From Alphaproteobacteria bacterium (GTDB lineage: Bacteria > Pseudomonadota > Alphaproteobacteria > Acetobacterales > Acetobacteraceae), in the NCBI GenBank assembly GCA_013298245.1, contig JAAFHD010000009.1:1-7982 (forward strand): 7,982 nucleotides of DNA. Reading direction: 5' to 3'. How positions within the stretch are numbered: the first letter of the stretch is position 1; each line of letters begins with the position of its first letter. A program made the translations under genes and the position numbers. The notes beneath the pieces were generated by a model, which saw nothing but the letters and a program-made list of their open reading frames with translations, did not search any database and was not told the DNA's origin. Shown here piece by piece: positions 5,526 to 7,982 of this stretch.

Positions 5526-7719
5526 GATGCGCGGCCAGGCTTTCCCGCAACAGCCCTGGCAGGGTCTCGGCCAGGGCGCGGGCGGCGGGTTCATCGGCGG
5601 CGGCGGCGGCATGTTCCGCCGCCGCCGCGCGTTCGGAGAGCACCATCGCACCGGCCATGGCGGCGGCACCGCGCAGGCGGTGCGCGGCATCACGCAGGGC
5701 GCGCGCATCGGGGGCGGCCAGGATGGCGGCGATATCCGCCTCCGCCCCTTGCGCGAAGCGGGTCAGAATGGCCTGGCGCAAACCCGCGTCATCGGCCAGC
5801 GCGGCCAGGCGCGCGCGGTCCACCAGCGCATCGGCGGTGGCCAGCACGGGGGCCAGCGCATCGGCCAGCTGCGCCATGGAAACCGGCTTGGACAGCACCG
5901 CATCCATGCCCGCTTCCAGGCAGGCATCGCGCTCGCGCTTCATCGCCTCCGCGCTGACCGCGACCAGCAAAGTGCGCGCCCCTCGCGGTTCTTCCGCGCG
6001 GATGGCGCGCGCGACGGCAAAGCCATCCAGCCCCGGCATGCGCAAATCGAGCAGCACCGCGGGCGGGCGATGGCGGCGCCATAGGGCGAGTGCCGCATCG
6101 CCATCGGCCGCGGCATCGGCGGTGATGCCAAGCTCGGCCAATTGGCGCAGCAGCACGGCGCGGTTGATCGGGTGGTCATCGGCGATCACCAGGCGCAGGC
6201 CGCCGCCGGCGCGCGGCAGGTCGCGCGGCTTGGGCGGTGCCACGCGCACCGCCGCCACCACCGGCAAGGCCAGCCGCACGGTGAAGCGCGCGCCCTGGCC
6301 CGGCGCGCTGTCCAGCGCCACATCCCCGCCCATCTGCCGTGCGAGGCCGCGCACGATGGAAAGCCCCAACCCGCTGCCGCCAAACCGCCGGGACGTGCTG
6401 TCATCGGCCTGGGTGAAGGGGTTGAACAGCAGCACCTGGGCTTCGGGCGCGATGCCCGGGCCGGTGTCGCTGACGGTGATGGTGATGGCATCGCGCGCGG
6501 CGTGCAGTGCCACGCGCACCTCGCCCGCGGTGGTGAATTTGATGGCGTTGCCCAGCAGGTTCAGCACCACCTGGCGCACGCGCATCGCATCGCCCAGGCG
6601 CCACACCGCGCGGCGCGGCAGGTCGGTGATGACGGGCAATTGCTTGGCGGCCGCGGCCTCCGCCAGCGTGGCGATGGCGGCGCTGACAGTGGCGCGCACG
6701 TCGAAGGGCGCTGCCTCCAGCGCCATGCGCCCGGCATCGAGGCGCGAGACATCCAGGATGTCATCCAACAGGCGCAGCATGTCGGTGGCGCTGTGGCGCA
6801 TCAGCGCCAGCGGGCGGCGCTGTTCGGCGCGCGGGTCGCCCATTTCCAGCACTTCCAGAAGGCCCAGCACGCCGTGCATCGGCGTGCGCAATTCATGGCT
6901 CATCAGTGCGAGGAAATTCTGCTTGGCGGCGGCATTGGCTTCGGCCTCGGCGCGCGCGGCTTCCAGTTCCGCCTCGCGCTGCTTCAGCGCGGTGACGTCC
7001 CGGTAAGTGGCCAGCACGCTGCCATCGGGCAGGCGGTGATGGTTGAACTCCACCCAATAGCCGCCGTAGGTCATGCGCGTATATCGCTGGCCGGCGGGGC
7101 TGTTCAGGAAGGCCAGGCGTTCCTGCATCAGCGCCTCGGCATCGGCGTCATCGGTGGGCACGCGACCGAAATCGCCGCGCCAGGCCTGGAAGCGGAGCAA
7201 CTCCTTGCCGGTGGCGCCGCGCTCGATCAGTTCGGGCGGGAAGGACTGGAATTCCATCAGCCGCTTGTTGCCGAATTGGCGCCGAGAACTGCGTTCATAC
7301 AGCATCACGCCATCGGGCATGTGCTCCAGGATCATGCGCATCGCGCGGCGCTCGGTGGCGAGGTCCGCTTCCAGCGTCGTGACATCAGCCGCCGCCAGGC
7401 TGGCGCCATCCGCATGCAGCCGCGTGGTCAGGCGCCAGGTGCGGCCCGCACTGTCGTTCCAGGTCTGGTGGCGTTCAGTCTGGCCGTCGGCGGGCAGGAA
7501 GGTCGCCGGGTCGGCGGGGGCGACGATGCGCGGATTGGTGGGCGCGCCATGCTGGCCAAGAGCGACCAGCAGCGCCTCCAGCGTCGTGCCACGGCGCGGG
7601 CGCGCGGGCAGCAGCGCGATGATGGCGGCATTGGCCAGCGTGAGCCGGCGCGCCGCGTCGAACAGCGCGATGCCCTCCCCCAGCCGGTCCAGCGCGGCGC
7701 CGATCTGTTTGCGGTCCAT
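5473..7719 (-). CDS. Soluble hybrid histidine kinase with Hpt, PAS-PAS-HisKA-HATPase-REC-Hpt
   Basis: A 748-residue cytosolic phosphorelay kinase. Residues 1 to about 120 and about 123-245 are PAS_7-like sensor segments; the first has LGEGIALFD followed by LTLAN. A coiled-coil linker (about 246-268) leads to MSHELRTPMHG with phosphoacceptor H275. The ATPase domain shows N391 in NLLGNAIKF, DTGPGIAP from D418 and GGSGLGLSI. The receiver (about 508-625) has D514/D515, phosphoacceptor D558 in DLRMPGLDG and K611 in SKPVS. An Hpt domain (about 635-733) carries H680 in AHRLRGAAAMAGA. The four-step His-Asp-His relay is therefore complete except for the final regulator, for which the divergent response regulator at 7785 is the obvious candidate. 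ATG 7719 is the only start after the in-frame stop at 7765-7767, though no strong ribosome binding site precedes it. The last 16 or so residues (Arg/Ser-rich) run beyond the Hpt fold and are encoded opposite the RTX 3' end. Confidence 0.95.
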   Translation of the reverse strand: MDRKQIGAALDRLGEGIALFDAARRLTLANAAIIALLPARPRRGTTLEALLVALGQHGAPTNPRIVAPADPATFLPADGQTERHQTWNDSAGRTWRLTTRLHADGASLAAADVTTLEADLATERRAMRMILEHMPDGVMLYERSSRRQFGNKRLMEFQSFPPELIERGATGKELLRFQAWRGDFGRVPTDDADAEALMQERLAFLNSPAGQRYTRMTYGGYWVEFNHHRLPDGSVLATYRDVTALKQREAELEAARAEAEANAAAKQNFLALMSHELRTPMHGVLGLLEVLEMGDPRAEQRRPLALMRHSATDMLRLLDDILDVSRLDAGRMALEAAPFDVRATVSAAIATLAEAAAAKQLPVITDLPRRAVWRLGDAMRVRQVVLNLLGNAIKFTTAGEVRVALHAARDAITITVSDTGPGIAPEAQVLLFNPFTQADDSTSRRFGGSGLGLSIVRGLARQMGGDVALDSAPGQGARFTVRLALPVVAAVRVAPPKPRDLPRAGGGLRLVIADDHPINRAVLLRQLAELGITADAAADGDAALALWRRHRPPAVLLDLRMPGLDGFAVARAIRAEEPRGARTLLVAVSAEAMKRERDACLEAGMDAVLSKPVSMAQLADALAPVLATADALVDRARLAALADDAGLRQAILTRFAQGAEADIAAILAAPDARALRDAAHRLRGAAAMAGAMVLSERAAAAEHAAAAADEPAARALAETLPGLLRESLAAHLRTGSRRRSASGSRRRG
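5597..5628. repeat. 13-bp perfect GC hairpin 3' of the RTX gene
   Basis: The bases 5597-5609 (GCG followed by GGC repeats) are exactly complementary to 5616-5628 (CCGCCG repeats), with a six-base loop CATGTT. The structure starts 71 bp past the RTX stop and lies within the Hpt-coding part of the opposite-strand kinase. There it encodes four alanines as GCG, then Glu-His, then five alanines as GCC. No T-tract follows on either strand, so it is not a textbook intrinsic terminator. It may slow or end RTX transcription, or it may simply reflect alanine-rich coding. The complementarity is certain; the role is not. Confidence 0.45.
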
Positions 7720-7784
7720 CGACGCAACTTGGCACCGCGCGGGACGGTTTGGCAGGGTGCGGCGTCAGAGGATAGCATCGCGCC
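7720..7784. promoter_or_regulatory. Divergent intergenic region between kinase and response regulator
   Basis: These 65 bp must carry the start signals for the leftward kinase and, unless it is transcribed from within the kinase gene, the rightward regulator. TTGGCA occurs twice on the plus strand, at 7729-7734 and 7749-7754, exactly 20 bp apart. The second copy could serve as a -35-like element for the regulator gene, but no convincing -10 hexamer follows. AGAGGA (7767-7772) is a plausible but distant ribosome binding site for ATG 7785, 12 bases away. The shared region suggests co-regulation of the two genes. Confidence 0.4.
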
Positions 7785-7982
7785 ATGACACGACTGCCGC
7801 GAATCCTGTTGTTGGAAGATGACGACTTCCAGCGCGAAACCCTGGCTGACTACCTGCAACGCCAGGCGCTGCCGGTGGAACAGGCGCGCGATGTGGCGGC
7901 CTTCCGCGCGCTGGTGGCGGCCGGCGGGCCGGATGTCGCGATCCTGGATCGGCATTTGCCCGATGGCGATGGCTTCGAGGTG
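7785..7982 (+). CDS. Response regulator, receiver domain (3' partial)
   Basis: The first 66 codons of a response regulator, running off the right edge of the window. The protein begins MTRLPRILLLEDDDFQRE, with the acidic metal-binding residues at E11/D12, and reaches the phosphoacceptor D55 in AILDRHLPDGDGFEV, which is the classical alpha/beta receiver pattern. The conserved Thr/Ser and Lys, and any output domain, lie beyond the window, so it cannot be said whether it is a DNA-binding regulator or a stand-alone receiver. It is divergent from, and 65 bp away from, the Hpt-containing hybrid kinase, which makes it the likely end point of that relay. ATG 7785 is chosen because it gives a receiver of normal start length with an AGAGGA upstream. 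Confidence 0.9.
   Translation, partial: MTRLPRILLLEDDDFQRETLADYLQRQALPVEQARDVAAFRALVAAGGPDVAILDRHLPDGDGFEV

Noticed and set aside
2217..5708. A 1163-codon open frame on the minus strand opposite the RTX gene
   Set aside because: It mirrors the repeated GGC/GAT/AAC codon pattern of the RTX gene, gives a low-complexity Ala/Gly/Asp/Ile product and has no recognisable domain. High GC and strict codon bias remove stops from this frame.
229..7719. The two kinases as a recent gene duplication, since both have the phosphoacceptor at H275 and the DxGPG Asp at D418
   Set aside because: The motifs, sensor domains and C-terminal architecture differ (HELNNP versus HELRTP, N387 versus N391, no Hpt versus Hpt), so the shared numbering is coincidence.
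7730..7746. Sigma-54 promoter starting at TGGCAC
   Set aside because: The -24-like part fits, but the required GC at the -12 position with correct spacing is missing.
6142..7788. Long plus-strand frames opposite the second kinase (also 5657-7006)
   Set aside because: Shadows of the kinase codon bias; no domain and no ribosome binding site, while the minus strand holds all catalytic motifs.

Overview
This 8 kb window looks like the chromosome of a GC-rich alphaproteobacterium. The evidence is strong G/C at third codon positions, long antisense shadow reading frames, soluble hybrid histidine kinases with PAS_7-like sensor segments, and a large RTX protein without enzymatic domains. Acetobacteraceae/Rhodospirillales (Roseomonas-like) is my best guess, but it rests on style, not on a marker gene.

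Layout from left to right. (1) The 3' end of an OmpR/PhoB-type response regulator (+), showing only its winged-helix DNA-binding domain. (2) Its ATGA-overlapping partner, a cytosolic hybrid histidine kinase (+, 229-2076) with order PAS-PAS-HisKA(HELNNP)-HATPase-REC. (3) A 131-bp leader, AT-richer than its surroundings, with a perfect 9-bp tandem repeat and a small inverted repeat that covers the ribosome binding site. (4) A 1105-residue RTX calcium-binding protein (+, 2208-5525), acidic, nearly cysteine-free, with no signal peptide and a type I secretion-like C-terminus. (5) A convergent second hybrid kinase (-, 7719-5473) with order PAS-PAS-HisKA(HELRTP)-HATPase-REC-Hpt; its 3' end overlaps the RTX gene by 53 bp. 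(6) A 65-bp divergent intergenic region. (7) The first 66 codons of another response regulator (+, from 7785), cut by the window edge in its receiver domain.

The organisation is roughly mirror-like: regulator-kinase, then the RTX gene, then kinase-regulator. The first pair is transcribed toward the RTX gene as a translationally coupled unit. The second is a divergent pair whose kinase runs into the RTX 3' end. Control of the RTX protein by one or both signalling systems is an inference from position only. No type I secretion ABC transporter, membrane fusion protein or outer-membrane channel is visible, so the export machinery must lie elsewhere.

There are no tRNA or rRNA genes, insertion sequences, CRISPR arrays or origins, and no gene-free stretch over 300 bases. 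The most interesting material is inside the RTX protein: four inserted beta-type modules spaced 134-145 residues apart and a C-terminal tandem duplication. The leader of its gene and the antisense overlap at its 3' end are also worth a look.
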